A stretch of DNA of 64,000 nucleotides, taken from contig NZ_CP019704.1 in NCBI RefSeq assembly GCF_002005425.1, forward strand, positions 2,314,001-2,378,000. Reading direction: 5' to 3'. Of the stretch, positions 1 to 9,386 are shown piece after piece. The first letter of the stretch is position 1, and each line of letters opens with the position of its first letter. The notes under the pieces are model-generated. The model searched no databases. It was not told where the DNA came from and saw only the letters and a program-made list of their open reading frames with translations. This stretch comes from Polaribacter sp. BM10 (GTDB taxonomy: Bacteria; Bacteroidota; Bacteroidia; Flavobacteriales; Flavobacteriaceae). The position numbers and the translations under genes were made by a program.

Positions 1-521
1 AACTAGCAAAAACGTATTATAATAATGACGATCAAACAAATCGTTTTTTAATTATTCTTTCTGATGGTGAAGATCATCAAGAAGAAACAAAACAAGTTGC
101 ACAAAACTTAGCTAACGAAGGTGTAAAAATTTATACTGTTGGCGTTGGTACAGAAAAAGGAGGACCAATACCAATGCGTTTAAATGGCTCTATGATTGGC
201 TATAAAAAAGATAATAAAGGCGAAACTGTAATTACAAAACGTAAACCAGAAGTTTTAAAAGGAATTGCAGATATAGCTGATGGCGCTTATATTGATGGTA
301 ATATCACCGAGAAACCTGTAAATGCTATGGCAGAGATAATTGCCAATGCAGAAAAAAATGAATTCGAAACCAAACAATTTTCTGATTATAAAGATCAGTT
401 TCAATGGTTTTTGGCATTAGGTTTGCTATTTCTAGTGATAGATGTATTCTTATTTGATAAGAAAACAAAATGGCTAAGAAAAGTAGATTTATTTAATGAA
501 GAAAAGAATCTAAAAAAATAG
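1..521 (+). CDS. batB: BatB-like VWA-domain membrane protein, C-terminal part (5' end outside window)
   Basis: The reading frame is open from base 3 and ends in TAG. It gives a partial von Willebrand A domain (strand ending in LIILSDGEDH, then an alternating helix/strand pattern with YTVGVGTEKGGPIP), followed by one membrane helix near the C-terminus (WFLALGLLFLVIDVFLF) and a short basic tail. This is the C-terminal half of a BatA/BatB protein. Because a TPR protein, BatD and BatE follow in the usual Bacteroidota order, BatB is the better choice. Bat proteins are linked to aerotolerance and envelope stress; the biochemical role is unsettled. An ATG at 174 lies inside the domain and is not the real start. 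Confidence 0.85.
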   Translation, partial: LAKTYYNNDDQTNRFLIILSDGEDHQEETKQVAQNLANEGVKIYTVGVGTEKGGPIPMRLNGSMIGYKKDNKGETVITKRKPEVLKGIADIADGAYIDGNITEKPVNAMAEIIANAEKNEFETKQFSDYKDQFQWFLALGLLFLVIDVFLFDKKTKWLRKVDLFNEEKNLKK

Positions 522-586
522 TAGAACACAACTTCTATTAATACTTATTATAACCAAGTATTTTGAAGTAAAAAACAAAACAGATA

Positions 587-1411
587 ATGAAGTTTACATA
601 CATAGTAGTTGTCTTTTTAATGCTATTTTCAACAAAAGAAATAGTAGCGCAAAAAGATACTGTAGCACAACAAAGAATTGCACGTAAAATGTTACGTCAA
701 GGTAACGAGCTTTATAACAAACAACAATTTACAGATGCTTCTGTGGCTTATCAAAAAGCATTAGGCAACAATTCTAATTACGATAAAGCTACTTATAATT
801 TAGGTAATGCTTTTTATCAGAATAAAAATTTTAAAGAAGCAATTCCTCAATACGAATTAACAGCAAAAACTGCAACAAACAAGCTTACAAGAGCAGAAGC
901 TTACCATAATATTGGTAATGCCATGATGGAATCTAAAAATTACCAAGGTGCTGTAGATGCTTTTAAAAATTCTTTAAGAAATAATCCTAAAGATGATGAA
1001 ACTCGTTACAATTTAGCCGTTGCTCAAAAGCTTTTAGAAAAAGAAAAGCAAGACAATAAAGACGACAAAAACAAAGACAAGGATAAAGATAAAAAAGACA
1101 AAAATAAAGACGACAAGAATAAAGACGACAAGAATAAAGATAAGAACGAAGACAATAAAGACCAAAAAGACAAAGATAAAAAAGACGAGAATAAAGACGG
1201 TGATGGTGACAAGGATAAAGACAAAAAGCAAGATCCTAAAAAAGACAATAAAAAAGATCAGCAAAAACCAAAACCACAACAGGGTAAAATGACTCCGCAG
1301 CAAGTTAAACAATTGCTAGAAAGTTTAAATAACGAAGAGAAAAAAACCCAAAAGAAAATGAATGCCAAAAAAGCAAAGGGTAAAAAAGTAAAACAAGAAA
1401 AAGATTGGTAA
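587..1411 (+). CDS. batC: TPR protein of the Bat operon (BatC-like) with Lys/Asp-rich tail
   Basis: Signal peptide (residues 1-21, ending VAQ), then three TPR-type repeats (about residues 37-140; A-YNLGNAFY, A-HNIGNAMM and RYNLAVAQ are the repeat cores). A very hydrophilic Lys/Asp/Asn tract follows (about 146-230), then a basic C-terminus. The position between batB and batD is the usual one for BatC. It probably acts as a periplasmic scaffold in the Bat membrane complex; that is inference. The charged tract is low complexity at the DNA level too, so the open frames on the opposite strand here are artefacts. Confidence 0.85.
   Translation: MKFTYIVVVFLMLFSTKEIVAQKDTVAQQRIARKMLRQGNELYNKQQFTDASVAYQKALGNNSNYDKATYNLGNAFYQNKNFKEAIPQYELTAKTATNKLTRAEAYHNIGNAMMESKNYQGAVDAFKNSLRNNPKDDETRYNLAVAQKLLEKEKQDNKDDKNKDKDKDKKDKNKDDKNKDDKNKDKNEDNKDQKDKDKKDENKDGDGDKDKDKKQDPKKDNKKDQQKPKPQQGKMTPQQVKQLLESLNNEEKKTQKKMNAKKAKGKKVKQEKDW
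1050..1260 (+). repeat. Low-complexity AAAGA(C/T)-rich tract encoding Lys/Asp repeats
   Basis: Imperfect tandem hexamer-like units such as AATAAAGACGACAAG code for repeated D-K-N-K-D blocks within the BatC-like protein. Such tracts expand and contract by slippage, so length may differ between strains without shifting the frame if whole units change. Confidence 0.7.
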
Positions 1412-1435
1412 ATTAGCCGTTTACAGAAAAAGAAG

Positions 1436-3208
1436 ATGAAGTCGAAAGTTTACATATCCGTAATTATTTGCTTATTAAGTTTTTCTTTTGTTGCACAAGA
1501 AGCAACATTAAAAACGAAAGTCAGCAAAAACAAACTAGGTGTTAATCAGCGTTTAAGAGTTGTTTTTTCTATTGACAAACAAGGCGGAGATAATTTTACT
1601 CCTCCTAATTTTACCAATTTTAAAATTGTTGGTGGGCCAAGTCAATCTGTTAGCCAAAGTATCAGTTCTACACCAAGTGGTAGAAAAGTTACATTTTCGC
1701 AATCTTATACATACATCATTCAGCCAAAAAGAAAAGGAGAGCTTTCTATAGGAAGCGCATCTGTTACTTTTAATGGAAAAACAATAAAATCAGATCCTGT
1801 AAAAATTATTGTTTTAGATGCTGTAGAAATTCCAAAAGACCCTAACGACCCAAATTATATTGCACAACAAAACATACATTTAGTTGCAGAAATTTCTAAA
1901 TCTAGACCTTATGTTGGCGAAGGTGTTTATGTAGAATACAGATTATATGTAAGTGAAAATGTAAGCGTTTACGATACAAACGTTACCGAAGCACCAAAAT
2001 ATAATGGTTTCTGGAATCAGAACATTAAAATTAACGGTTTTCCTGTAAAAATGGGAAAATACAATGGTGAAAATTATAGATATATTGTACTTCAGAAAGC
2101 CTTACTAATTCCTACAAAAACGGGTAAACTTTCGATAGATCCCATGAAAATGGATATCGTAATTGGTGTACCTTCTGGCAGAACAGATTTCTTTGGAAAT
2201 GCAATTACAATAAATGTTAGAAGAGAATTTGCTTCTGCTAAAAAAATCATCAATCCAAGGGCATTACCTTTAGAAGGAAAACCCGCTAACTTTAACGGGG
2301 CCGTTGGTCAGTTTAAATTTGATGTTGCGCTTAGTAAAGAGTTATTAAAAGCAAACGAAAGTAGCCAAGTAAAAGTAAAAGTTTCTGGTAATGGTAATTT
2401 AAACTTATTTGAGTTGCCAGAAGTAGAAACTCCGGCAGAATTAGAAATGTATCAGCCAGAACGCAAAGAAAACACACGTGTTGGCGCTAGCGGAATTTCT
2501 GGTTACATTACAGATAATTACACGGTAGTTCCTCAATATAAAGGAAAATATAAAATACCAAGTATTTCGTTTTCTTACTTTAATCCGAAAGAGAAAAAAT
2601 ACAAAACTATTGCTACAGAAGATTTATTTGTAAATGTTTTAGAAGGCAAAGAATTGGTAACTGTAGATACAACTCTTGTAAGAAAACAAAATGTTGTTAC
2701 AACAGGTAATAACTTTAGATATATTGCAATAAAAACAGATTTTATTACAACTGTACAAAAAGACTTTTTTAAGTCTACCTTGTTCTATATTCTTTTAATT
2801 TTACCATTTATAGCAATACCAATTATTTTATTTTTAGCTAGAAAAGCAGAAGAAAGAAATAACGATGTTATTGGTAATAAAACTAGAAAAGCAAACAAAC
2901 TAGTTAAAAAATATTTATCTGAAGCTAAAAAACAGTTAGGTAAAAAAGAAGCTTTTTACGAAGCTTTAGAAAGAGCTTTACACAATTACTTAAAAGCTAA
3001 ATTAGGAATAGAAACTTCTGACATTAGTAAAGAAAAAATAACAGAAATATTAGAAAACAAAGGTGTAGATAAAGATGCTATTTTAAAATTTATTGATGTT
3101 TTAAAAAGTTCTGATTTTGCTAGATACACTCCATTTACAGCTACTCAAATGAAAGAAGAGTTTGAAAGAGCAAAAGAAGTTATTGTTCAATTAGATAAAC
3201 AGTTATAA
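1436..3208 (+). CDS. batD: BatD family oxygen-tolerance protein
   Basis: 590 aa. Signal peptide (residues 1-20), a long periplasmic part made of repeated beta-sandwich segments (about 25-430) with the BatD features L-V-N-R-V-F-I and a repeat near residue 145 (AEISKSRPYVGEGVYVEYRL). One membrane helix lies at about 447-468 (ILLILPFIAIPIILFLA), followed by a cytoplasmic helical tail of about 115 aa. Length and layout match BatD. It sits 24 bases after the TPR gene and 1 base before batE, so the genes are co-transcribed. Its role in the Bat complex is not known biochemically. Confidence 0.92.
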   Translation: MKSKVYISVIICLLSFSFVAQEATLKTKVSKNKLGVNQRLRVVFSIDKQGGDNFTPPNFTNFKIVGGPSQSVSQSISSTPSGRKVTFSQSYTYIIQPKRKGELSIGSASVTFNGKTIKSDPVKIIVLDAVEIPKDPNDPNYIAQQNIHLVAEISKSRPYVGEGVYVEYRLYVSENVSVYDTNVTEAPKYNGFWNQNIKINGFPVKMGKYNGENYRYIVLQKALLIPTKTGKLSIDPMKMDIVIGVPSGRTDFFGNAITINVRREFASAKKIINPRALPLEGKPANFNGAVGQFKFDVALSKELLKANESSQVKVKVSGNGNLNLFELPEVETPAELEMYQPERKENTRVGASGISGYITDNYTVVPQYKGKYKIPSISFSYFNPKEKKYKTIATEDLFVNVLEGKELVTVDTTLVRKQNVVTTGNNFRYIAIKTDFITTVQKDFFKSTLFYILLILPFIAIPIILFLARKAEERNNDVIGNKTRKANKLVKKYLSEAKKQLGKKEAFYEALERALHNYLKAKLGIETSDISKEKITEILENKGVDKDAILKFIDVLKSSDFARYTPFTATQMKEEFERAKEVIVQLDKQL

Positions 3209-3209
3209 G

Positions 3210-3968
3210 ATGAAGAAATTTTTATTTTTATTGTTGCTAATTGCAAGCAGTTTAGCAGCACAGAGTATTGATAGCTTATTTAATTCTGCAAACGAATTAT
3301 ATAGAAGCGGCAACTACGATAAAGCAATAGAAAGTTACAAACAAATATTAGAACAAGATGCTATTTCTGATGAGTTATTTTATAATTTAGGAAATTCTTA
3401 TTATAAACTTAATAAAGTTGGACCTTCAATATTTTACTATGAAAAGGCTTTACAATTAAACCCTTTAAACCAAGATGTAAAAAACAATCTGGTTTTTGCA
3501 AAACGTTTAGCTTTAGATAATATCGAAGAAGTACCAAAAACTTTTTTACAAAAATTTAATGCAAACTACCTTCAAAAGTTATCTTATAATGAATGGGCTA
3601 TTGTAACAATTGTATTTGTGTTGTTAAGTGCAATCTTGTTTTTATTGTTCTATTTTGCTTATACTCCAACTAAAAAAAGATTCTTTTTTACATTAGCTAT
3701 TATTAGTTTTATATTATTTGTTGCAGTAATTAGCATTACCTATAATCAATATAACTTTTCTAAAAACACAAAAGAAGCCATTGTGTTTGCAACCAAAACA
3801 GAAGTTAGAAATGCACCTACTTTAAACTCAGAAGAAGTTTTTACTTTACACGAGGGTACAAAAGTAATTGTTTTAGATGCGGTAGATAATTGGAAAAAGA
3901 TTAAATTAGCAGACGGGAAGATAGGTTGGATAATTTCTGATGAAATAAAAATGTTAGATAATAACTAA
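3210..3968 (+). CDS. batE: BatE: TPR plus SH3 membrane protein
   Basis: 252 aa. Signal peptide (1-17), TPR repeats (about 20-95; ELYRSGNYDKAIESYKQIL, then LFYNLGNSYYKL), two membrane helices (about 129-151 and 158-178), and a C-terminal bacterial SH3 domain (about 188-250; EVRNAPTLNSEEVFTLHEG, W-KI-L-DGK-GWI). This TPR/two-helix/SH3 layout is that of BatE, last gene of the Bat operon. The start ATG is 1 base after the batD stop. The SH3 domain suggests binding to cell wall or partner proteins in the periplasm. Confidence 0.9.
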   Translation: MKKFLFLLLLIASSLAAQSIDSLFNSANELYRSGNYDKAIESYKQILEQDAISDELFYNLGNSYYKLNKVGPSIFYYEKALQLNPLNQDVKNNLVFAKRLALDNIEEVPKTFLQKFNANYLQKLSYNEWAIVTIVFVLLSAILFLLFYFAYTPTKKRFFFTLAIISFILFVAVISITYNQYNFSKNTKEAIVFATKTEVRNAPTLNSEEVFTLHEGTKVIVLDAVDNWKKIKLADGKIGWIISDEIKMLDNN

Positions 3969-4004
3969 ACCAACTTACACCTTTACAACAAAATTTAAGA
4001 TAAT

Positions 4005-4301
4005 TTGAAAATTAAGATTGCCATTTTTTTTACCTTTCTATTTGTGGGGCTAATATCTGCACCAACAATAATTACACTGGTAGACAAAAATCAAGATATT
4101 TCAATTTACTTAAACTTGAGTGAAGAAGAGGAAGAAAATAGCTGGAAAAATACGGTAAAAGAATTAAAAGTGAATGTAAATTCAAACTCAAGTGTTTCTT
4201 TTACTAAAATTCAGAAAAAAAGAATCGTACAATTTACTTCTAAATGTTACGTTTCTCCATACCCAAAAATTATTACCCAACCACCAGAGTTTGCACTTTA
4301 A
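4005..4301 (+). CDS. Small exported protein of unknown function (TTG start)
   Basis: 98 aa read from a TTG at 4005; no in-frame ATG precedes the hydrophobic segment. The N-terminus (KIKIAIFFTFLFVGLISAP) is a signal peptide or membrane anchor, followed by an acidic run (LSEEEEENSW) and a basic, Ser/Asn-rich C-terminus with one Cys. I do not recognise a family. It lies 36 bases after batE and before the SulP operon, and could be the last gene of the Bat transcript. Confidence 0.6.
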   Translation: MKIKIAIFFTFLFVGLISAPTIITLVDKNQDISIYLNLSEEEEENSWKNTVKELKVNVNSNSSVSFTKIQKKRIVQFTSKCYVSPYPKIITQPPEFAL

Positions 4302-4385
4302 TTTCTCGAAGTACAAGTAAAAATCTATTATTAAATTTAATTAAAAGCTTTATTCTAAAAAGAGTAAAGAATAAAATATTTATAT

Positions 4386-5969
4386 ATGTTTAAATATATT
4401 AAAAACGACATTCCTGCTAGTATAGTTGTGTTTTTCGTAGCATTACCCTTATGTTTAGGTATTGCATTGGCAAGTGGTGCTCCTTTATTTTCTGGTTTAA
4501 TTGCCGGTATTATTGGTGGTATTATTGTAGGAGGTTTAAGTGGTTCTAAAATCGGAGTAAGTGGTCCGGCTGCAGGTTTAGCTGCAATTGTTTTAACTGC
4601 CATAGGAACTTTAGGAGGTTATGAAAACTTTTTAGTTGCTGTAGTTTTAGGTGGTGTAATTCAGTTAATTTTTGGTTTTTTAAAGGCAGGAGTTATTGGT
4701 TATTATTTTCCGTCATCTGTAATTAAAGGTATGTTAACTGGTATTGGTATTATCATTATACTAAAACAAATACCACACTTTTTTGGTTATGATGCAGATC
4801 CAGAAGGTGACTTTGCATTCTTTCAAGTAGATGGTCAAAATACATTTTCAGAAATTATAAATTCTATAAATAACATTAGTCTAGGTTCTACAATTATTGG
4901 TGTTATTGGATTGGCTATTTTAATACTTTGGAGCAATGTTTTATCTAAAAAAGGTAAGTTTTTTCAAATTATTCAGGGCCCATTAGTAGCAGTAGTTGCT
5001 GGTATTGTTTATTATTTTGTAACTAGCGAAAATTCTAAATACGGAATCAATTCAGAACATCTAGTAAGTGTACCTGTACCAGATAGTATCGATTCTTTCT
5101 TAGGACAGTTTAGTTTTCCTAATTTTAGTGCACTTTCTAATCCGCAAGTATGGGTTACAGGTTTTACTATTGCTTTAGTGGCAAGTTTAGAAACCTTATT
5201 ATGTGTAGAAGCTACAGATAAATTAGATCCTCATAAAAATGTAACACCAACAAACAGAGAGTTATTAGCGCAAGGTACTGGTAATATTGTATCTGGTTTA
5301 ATTGGTGGTTTACCAATTACACAAGTAATTGTTAGAAGTTCTGCAAACATACAATCTGGTGGTAGAACAAAGTTATCTGCAATTATTCATGGTTTTTTAT
5401 TATTAATCTCGGTACTTTTAATTCCTACTTTGTTAAATAAAATTCCGTTATCTGTATTAGCTGCTGTACTATTAATTGTTGGTTACAAGTTAGCAAAACC
5501 ATCGGTTTTTAAAGAAATGGTTAAGTTAGGATGGAAACAATGGTTGCCGTTTACAGTAACTGTAGTAGGTATTGTATTTACAGATTTACTTGTAGGTATT
5601 GCTTTAGGTTTAGCTGTAGGTATTGTAGTAATTTTAATCAAAAGTTTTCAAAATTCTCACTTTTTACATATTGAAGATAAAAGCAATGGTAAAAATAGAA
5701 TTAAAATGACACTAGCAGAAGAAGTTACGTTTTTTAACAAAGGTGCAATTTTAAAAGAATTAGATAGCTTACCAGAAAATACGTACTTAGAAATTGATGT
5801 TCGTAAAACAAGGTATTTAGATAATGATATTATCGAAATTTTAGAAGATTTTGCTATTAAAGCTAAAGAAAGAAATATTGATATACAATTAATTTCTGAA
5901 AGAGGAATTGTAGAAAACCCTCCAAGTTATATTGAGTTTTTTAATTTAAGACCTAAAAAAACAGCTTAA
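4386..5969 (+). CDS. SulP/SLC26 family anion transporter (bicarbonate transport likely)
   Basis: 527 aa. The N-terminal ~415 residues form the SulP membrane domain with the conserved start (residues 6-20 and PLCLGIALASGAPL), a glycine-rich helix (GLIAGIIGGIIVGGLSGS) and the GPAAGL motif. Residues about 430-527 form a STAS domain (LPENTYLEIDVRKTRYLDND). SulP proteins move sulfate, bicarbonate or other anions. A beta-carbonic anhydrase three genes downstream and no sulfur-assimilation genes make bicarbonate the better guess; this is inference. The next gene begins 12 bases after the stop, so an operon with the UspA gene is likely. Confidence 0.9.
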   Translation: MFKYIKNDIPASIVVFFVALPLCLGIALASGAPLFSGLIAGIIGGIIVGGLSGSKIGVSGPAAGLAAIVLTAIGTLGGYENFLVAVVLGGVIQLIFGFLKAGVIGYYFPSSVIKGMLTGIGIIIILKQIPHFFGYDADPEGDFAFFQVDGQNTFSEIINSINNISLGSTIIGVIGLAILILWSNVLSKKGKFFQIIQGPLVAVVAGIVYYFVTSENSKYGINSEHLVSVPVPDSIDSFLGQFSFPNFSALSNPQVWVTGFTIALVASLETLLCVEATDKLDPHKNVTPTNRELLAQGTGNIVSGLIGGLPITQVIVRSSANIQSGGRTKLSAIIHGFLLLISVLLIPTLLNKIPLSVLAAVLLIVGYKLAKPSVFKEMVKLGWKQWLPFTVTVVGIVFTDLLVGIALGLAVGIVVILIKSFQNSHFLHIEDKSNGKNRIKMTLAEEVTFFNKGAILKELDSLPENTYLEIDVRKTRYLDNDIIEILEDFAIKAKERNIDIQLISERGIVENPPSYIEFFNLRPKKTA

Positions 5970-5981
5970 AACATAAGATCC

Positions 5982-6767
5982 ATGTCAGAAAAACATAAAA
6001 TTCTTGTACTATCAGATTTAAATTCTGCTACAGAAGCAATTGTTACCAATGCAACTAATTTAGCAAGAATTATAAATGCTGATGTATCTCTTTTTTGTGT
6101 AAAAAAAGCAACAGAAGTTGTTTCAAAAGAGAGTCAGTTATCTGCAATGCGATCTATAAATCAAACATTTATAGCTACAGACAATAGCCTAAAAACTATT
6201 ATTAATAAAGTAGCTATAGATGATGATGATGTTCATATTAAACATAACGTTGCGTTTGGTAATTTAAAAGAGAATGTTAGCAAACAAATAGCTGCAGTTA
6301 AGCCAAGTGTAATTGTACTGGGTAAAAGTAAATCTAAAACAATGTCTTTTCTTGGAGATAAATTAACAGCGTTTATCTTAAAAGAATTTGATGGTACTAT
6401 TATGATTTCTTCGGAAGACAAAACCCTAGCAGCAAATGACAAACTAGATATTGGTTTTATTGATACTATTGATTTAGAAAACAATCGTATTAAAGAACAA
6501 TTGGTTGCATTTTCTAAAAAACCGATAAAACTTTTGCAAACAAGCGCTGCTTCAGATTCTTTAAACAGTAAAATTAGCAACATCGAAAAAGTTGTGTTAA
6601 CCCAAAAATCAAATACAATTGCAAGTGTAAATAACTACGTAAGTAATTCATCTTTGCAATTGTTGTTTTTAAATAGAAACAAAAATAAAACGCTAGAAAT
6701 TAATTCTAAAGTAAGTTCAATTGCTAAAAACTTAAACTGTTCTCTGCTAATTACTAATAAAGTATAA
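5982..6767 (+). CDS. Universal stress protein (UspA family)
   Basis: 261 aa. The N-terminal half has the Usp fold: KILVLSDLNSATEAIV strand/helix start, and the nucleotide-site-like segment VIVLGKSKSKTMSFLGD followed by a LLIT/IMISS-type strand. The C-terminal half looks like a second, more diverged Usp domain (DIGFIDTIDLENNRI start, LLFLNRNKNKT, SLLITNKV end). Usp proteins bind ATP or other nucleotides and regulate partner proteins. Its place between two SulP genes suggests it tunes ion transport; that is inference from context only. Confidence 0.82.
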   Translation: MSEKHKILVLSDLNSATEAIVTNATNLARIINADVSLFCVKKATEVVSKESQLSAMRSINQTFIATDNSLKTIINKVAIDDDDVHIKHNVAFGNLKENVSKQIAAVKPSVIVLGKSKSKTMSFLGDKLTAFILKEFDGTIMISSEDKTLAANDKLDIGFIDTIDLENNRIKEQLVAFSKKPIKLLQTSAASDSLNSKISNIEKVVLTQKSNTIASVNNYVSNSSLQLLFLNRNKNKTLEINSKVSSIAKNLNCSLLITNKV

Positions 6768-6825
6768 CCTCGAGAAAGTAAAGTTTAAACGAATTGATAA
6801 ATATAGAATTTAAAAGAATAAACCA

Positions 6826-8688
6826 ATGAAAAACATATTTTCTAATATTAAAGGAGATCTTTTTGGCGGAATTACAGCTGGTATTGTTGCACTACCTTTA
6901 GCTTTAGCTTTTGGAGTTTCTTCTGGTCTAGGACCAAGTGCAGGATTGTATGGTGCAATTTTTATTAGTTTTTTTGCTGCTTTATTTGGTGGTACAAATA
7001 CTCAAATATCTGGTCCAACAGCTCCAATGACAGCCGTAAGTATGGTAGTTATTGCTGGTATTATTGCCGCAAACGATGGTGATATTACAAAGGCAATGCC
7101 CGCTATTTTAACAGTGTTTATTTTAGCTGGTTTGTTTCAAATTATTTTAGGTGTTGTAGGTTTGGGTAAATACATTAGGTACATACCTTATCCTGTTGTA
7201 TCTGGTTTTATGACAGCAATTGGAGTTATTATTTTACTTACTCAAATACTTCCTTCTGTTGGTTATTATCCAAAGGAAGATGTAGAGTTTGTAAATACAT
7301 TTAAACCCGAAGCTCAAGAAATAATTTTAGAAAACATTTTAAAAGAGCAAGTTGGTGAAGGCACATTAGTTTTAGATAATTTTAAAGAAACTATTAATAA
7401 TGCGCAAAACATCAGTTTAGAAGATGTTACTAGAGAGTCTAAAACATTGGCAGCAAAAGAAGCTTCTGGTGCATTAGGTGCTTTAAAAGTTTTACCAAGA
7501 GCACTAAAAAACATCAATTTGTTAGAGTTGTTATTGGCTTTAGGAACCATTGTAATTATATATGGTTTTAAGAGAATTACATTAAAAATACCAAGCACAC
7601 TTGTTGCTTTAATTGTAATGTCTGGTATAGCGGTTGGTTTTAATTTAGATTATAGAACTATTCAAGAAATACCAAGCGGAATTCCAATTCCGAAGTGGGA
7701 AATCTTTACAGATTTTAGTTTAACCAACGTAACACCCTACATATTTACAGCACTTACCTTATCATTATTAGGTGCTATAGATTCTTTGTTAACAAGTGTT
7801 GTAGCAGATAATATGACAAAAACCAAACACAAACCCAATAAAGAACTTGTTGGGCAAGGTATTGGTAATACAATTGCTGCTATTTTTGGTGGAATTCCGG
7901 GTGCTGGTGCAACAATTAGAACTGTAGTAAATATTAATGCCGGTGGAAAAACGAAAATTTCTGGTATGATTGCAGGTATTATGTTACTTGTAATTATGTT
8001 AGGTTTAGGACCTATAGCTTCTAAAATACCTGCAGGAGTGTTAGCCGGAATTTTAATTACTGTAGGAATTGGTGTGATGGATTATAAAGGTTTAAAAGCA
8101 ATACCACACTTACCAAAGGACATAAAAATAGGTCCGATAAAATTGAGTTCTGAAGTATTAATTATGATGGTGGTTTTACTACTATCTACTTTCTGGAACT
8201 TAGTTTATGCTGTAGGAATTGGTTTGGTAATTGCCTCTTTAATGTTCATGAAAAAAATTGGAGATTTAACTGCAAAAAGATCCGACGTAAAATCTTTAAA
8301 AGAAGAAATTTGGTCTGATGAGATTAATTTTCCAGAAAATTTAAAAGAAGAAGTATTTATCAAACACCTAAAAGGACCTTTGTTTTTTGGTTCTACTAGC
8401 GAATTTCAAGCATTGTCGCAACAAATACCAGAAACTGCCAAAACGGTAATTATGCGTTTAGGTAAAATGCAATATTTAGACCAATCTGGTTTATATGCGA
8501 TGGAAGATATGCTGTTAGATTTAAAGAAAAGAAATATAGAAGTCTTGTTTGTAGATTTATTAGAGCAACCAAGATATATGATGGAAAGAATAGACATCAT
8601 ACCCGATTTTATTCCTTTAAAACACATTTTTAAAAACTTTGATACTTGTGTTTTATGGGTTAAAGAAAATATTAAAGACGAATTTTAA
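6826..8688 (+). CDS. SulP/SLC26 family anion transporter, second copy
   Basis: 620 aa. Membrane domain about residues 1-490 with SulP signatures (GDLFGGITAGIVALPLALAF; GPTAPMTAVSMVVI) and a hydrophilic insert at about 145-235 that the first SulP lacks. A C-terminal STAS domain spans about 500-615 (VIMRLGKMQYLDQSGLYAME). The two SulP proteins are clearly different paralogues, not a recent duplication. It ends 12 bases before the carbonic anhydrase gene, which supports joint bicarbonate supply. Confidence 0.9.
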   Translation: MKNIFSNIKGDLFGGITAGIVALPLALAFGVSSGLGPSAGLYGAIFISFFAALFGGTNTQISGPTAPMTAVSMVVIAGIIAANDGDITKAMPAILTVFILAGLFQIILGVVGLGKYIRYIPYPVVSGFMTAIGVIILLTQILPSVGYYPKEDVEFVNTFKPEAQEIILENILKEQVGEGTLVLDNFKETINNAQNISLEDVTRESKTLAAKEASGALGALKVLPRALKNINLLELLLALGTIVIIYGFKRITLKIPSTLVALIVMSGIAVGFNLDYRTIQEIPSGIPIPKWEIFTDFSLTNVTPYIFTALTLSLLGAIDSLLTSVVADNMTKTKHKPNKELVGQGIGNTIAAIFGGIPGAGATIRTVVNINAGGKTKISGMIAGIMLLVIMLGLGPIASKIPAGVLAGILITVGIGVMDYKGLKAIPHLPKDIKIGPIKLSSEVLIMMVVLLLSTFWNLVYAVGIGLVIASLMFMKKIGDLTAKRSDVKSLKEEIWSDEINFPENLKEEVFIKHLKGPLFFGSTSEFQALSQQIPETAKTVIMRLGKMQYLDQSGLYAMEDMLLDLKKRNIEVLFVDLLEQPRYMMERIDIIPDFIPLKHIFKNFDTCVLWVKENIKDEF

Positions 8689-8700
8689 AAAAATAAAAAA

Positions 8701-9330
8701 ATGAGAAAATTAGCAATAAATAAAGTAGCACAAGATGCATTAACACCAGATGATGTTTTAAATAATCTTTTAGACGGAAACAAAAGGTTTATGAACAACT
8801 CTTTAGAAGCTGTAGATTACAAATCTTTGGTAAAAGAAACTGTGGGTGGTCAATATCCAAAAGCTGTTGTATTATCTTGTATAGATTCTAGAGTACCTGT
8901 AGAACAAGTTTTTGATCAAACAATTGGAGACATTTTTGTTTCTAGAGTGGCAGGAAATTTCGAAAATACAGACATATTAGGAAGTTTAGAATATTCTTGT
9001 GCAGTCGCTGGAAGTAAAGTTGTATTAGTTTTAGGACACCAAAGTTGTGGTGCTGTAAAAGCAGCTTGTGATGGTGTAGAGCTTGGTAACATAACTGCAA
9101 TGTTAAACAATATTATGCCAGCTGTAAAAAAATCATCAGAAGAAGTTGAAGGTGAAGCAAACTCAAGTAACCCAGAGTTTGTAGCTAAAACGGTAGAGAA
9201 CAATGTTCTTTTAACGGTAGAAAGAATTAGAGAAAAAAGTCCTATTTTAAAAGATATGGAAGAAAATGATGAAATTAAAATATTAGGAGGTATTTACTCT
9301 TTAGAAACAGGTAAAGTTACTATGTTATAA
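8701..9330 (+). CDS. Beta-class carbonic anhydrase
   Basis: 209 aa, normal length for the family. Zinc ligands are visible: Cys60 in SCIDSR (with Asp62/Arg64 dyad), His113 and Cys116 in GHQSCGAV. It converts CO2 and bicarbonate in the cytoplasm. Residues 1-10 resemble no signal peptide, so it is cytosolic. Last gene of the SulP-Usp-SulP-CA operon, closed by a terminator at 9352. In Polaribacter a SulP/carbonic anhydrase neighbourhood has been discussed as bicarbonate supply for anaplerotic CO2 fixation; the link here is by analogy. Confidence 0.95.
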   Translation: MRKLAINKVAQDALTPDDVLNNLLDGNKRFMNNSLEAVDYKSLVKETVGGQYPKAVVLSCIDSRVPVEQVFDQTIGDIFVSRVAGNFENTDILGSLEYSCAVAGSKVVLVLGHQSCGAVKAACDGVELGNITAMLNNIMPAVKKSSEEVEGEANSSNPEFVAKTVENNVLLTVERIREKSPILKDMEENDEIKILGGIYSLETGKVTML

Positions 9331-9349
9331 ATTACATTAGATTTCAAAA

Positions 9350-9386
9350 AAAATCCAGCTTTTTTAAAAGCTGGATTTTTTTTTAT
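9350..9386. terminator. Bidirectional rho-independent terminator
   Basis: AATCCAGCTTTT (9352-9363) pairs with AAAAGCTGGATT (9366-9377), flanked by an A run on the left and a T run on the right. It serves both the carbonic anhydrase gene (+) and the convergent gene ending at 9386 (-). Confidence 0.9.

Noticed and set aside
1024..1312. Two long open frames on the minus strand rich in Ser/Phe/Leu/Val
   Set aside because: They are the complement of the Lys/Asp repeat of the BatC-like gene; composition is a by-product of the tract.
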